A stretch of DNA of 6,657 nt from an uncultured Lentisphaeria bacterium (GTDB lineage: Bacteria; Verrucomicrobiota; Lentisphaeria; Victivallales; Victivallaceae): assembly GCA_903821255.1 (NCBI GenBank), contig CAIJKT010000819.1, positions 1 to 6,657 on the forward strand, written 5' to 3'. This document shows, piece by piece, positions 5,886-6,657 of the stretch. The translations under genes and the position numbers were made by a program. Numbering within the stretch: the first letter of the stretch is position 1; each line of letters starts with the position of its first letter. The notes below the pieces were generated by a model. It did not search any database. It was not told the origin of the DNA and saw only the letters and a program-made list of their open reading frames with translations.

Positions 5886-6657
5886 TTAAGATCTATATTC
5901 AACGGCAACCGTAACTCCGGTTTCTGCCGATTTCCGTTCCGCTTCAATAATACTGATGCCGTCCGTCAGTTCATCCGGCAGAATATATTTATCTGCCGGA
6001 ACGCCGGCGATAATCGAATCGAGCAGATAGTGTATTTCCTCATGCCAGCCTGTCGGCTGCGCGAATCCTGAGAGGTCGGGTTTTTCAATGCTTCCGTCTT
6101 CGTAATAAATGTTCAATCCGGCGTGGTTGAAGATTACCGTCGCCTGTTCACAGATTAATTGAAAACTCATTTCAAACGGCGTTTTTTTCGCGGCAGTCCA
6201 GCCGCCTTCGGCCACAACCATCGAACCGTCGCCAAAATCATAGAAACTGAAAACATGATCCCAGCAGTCTTTCGAGCGCATGCCCTTGCAGCCGGTTGTC
6301 GTCACTGAATTCGGGCGGCCAAAGAAATAAAGCACCTGGTCGGTGTCGTGGAGGTGCATTTCCAGCAGCGCGCCGCCGCTTTTTGCATCATCGGCAAACC
6401 AGTTCTCCCAGCCGTTTCCGCTGACCGCGGGCGAGAAGCGCTTGAAAAACGCATTGCGCATCCTGCCGTATCTGCCCGCTTTATACTGTTCGCGGACATA
6501 ACGGTATTCCGGCCAGAAACGAACGCACATTCCGGTCAGAAAACATTTATTTGAGGATTTGGCGGCGGCAACGATTTCAGCGGTGTCCGCGGAATTCATC
6601 GCCAGCGGTTTTTCGCAAAGCACATGTTTGCCGGCATTGATGGCGGCAAGCGCAAAT
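5886..6657 (-). CDS. Gfo/Idh/MocA family oxidoreductase, paralog of the next gene (5' end cut by window edge)
   Basis: The C-terminal 257 residues of a second dehydrogenase of the same family. The frame stays open to the right edge, and the first visible residues (FALAAINAGKHVLCEKPLA) align with residues ~99-115 of the downstream paralog. About 100 residues of Rossmann fold are therefore missing, and the GTG at 6623 inside this motif is not a start. Visible-residue numbering gives catalytic K16 in EKP and the active-site segment GGALLEMHLHDTD, with E99 and H103. E99 stands where the paralog and characterised relatives have Asp. By eye the two proteins share roughly 60% identity over about 155 central residues (from MC.R.WPEY to IYYE.G). 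The later segment QPTGWHEE is also shared. It is probably the upstream member of the same operon. It may act on a related substrate or on the same compound at another step; the direction of the reaction is unknown. Confidence 0.9.
   Translation of the reverse strand, partial: FALAAINAGKHVLCEKPLAMNSADTAEIVAAAKSSNKCFLTGMCVRFWPEYRYVREQYKAGRYGRMRNAFFKRFSPAVSGNGWENWFADDAKSGGALLEMHLHDTDQVLYFFGRPNSVTTTGCKGMRSKDCWDHVFSFYDFGDGSMVVAEGGWTAAKKTPFEMSFQLICEQATVIFNHAGLNIYYEDGSIEKPDLSGFAQPTGWHEEIHYLLDSIIAGVPADKYILPDELTDGISIIEAERKSAETGVTVAVEYRS

Noticed and set aside
5577..6071. Open 164-codon frame on the plus strand spanning the junction of the two oxidoreductases
   Set aside because: It is antisense to two clear paralogous enzymes, crosses their intergenic gap, and shows no motif or ribosome site of note.
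6621..6623. GTG at 6623 as start of the upstream oxidoreductase
   Set aside because: It encodes a Val within the conserved GKHV.CEKP motif; the frame continues open to the edge with matching homology, so the start is outside the window.
1..6657. A single functional system joining the ABC transporter to the sugar enzymes, or a defence or mobile system
   Set aside because: The two groups are convergent with separate promoters implied. No nuclease, integrase, transposase, terminal repeat or CRISPR-like array is visible.

Overview
The window holds two convergent gene groups and carries no RNA genes, CRISPR arrays or insertion sequences that I can see. Base composition is mixed (about half G+C). 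Three things point to a bacterium of the Planctomycetes-Verrucomicrobia-Lentisphaerae (PVC) group, perhaps a Lentisphaerota member: a large permease fused to a pseudopilin-like 'YGRFPETLAQL...LPEIP...GK' tail, a pair of Gfo/Idh/MocA oxidoreductases, and a xylose-isomerase-like TIM barrel next to them. This taxonomic call is inference from protein style, not a search result.

Left group, plus strand, 1-3897: an ABC transporter operon in the order permease, permease, ATPase. The first permease is cut by the window edge; comparison with its neighbour places its start about four bases before base 1. The second permease starts with a closely similar N-terminus and a similar seven-helix membrane part, but continues into about 410 further residues predicted to lie outside the cytoplasm. 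The ATPase follows. Both junctions are ATGA stop/start overlaps with good Shine-Dalgarno sites, so the three proteins are probably translationally coupled and form one complex. The substrate cannot be told from the sequence.

Right group, minus strand, 6657-3937: two paralogous NAD(P)-dependent Gfo/Idh/MocA oxidoreductases (the first in transcription order is cut by the window edge), then a sugar phosphate isomerase/epimerase-type TIM-barrel protein. Gaps are 21 and 8 bases, so this is a likely operon for oxidising and isomerising a sugar, polyol or glycoside-derived compound. The promoter lies beyond the right edge.

The two groups meet tail to tail across 39 bases without a convincing terminator hairpin. 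Nothing in the sequence ties the transporter to the sugar enzymes. The most interesting items are the permease with the large exported C-terminal region, and the two dehydrogenases, which share a 40-base almost identical block around the active site whose only amino-acid differences include a catalytic Asp-to-Glu change.
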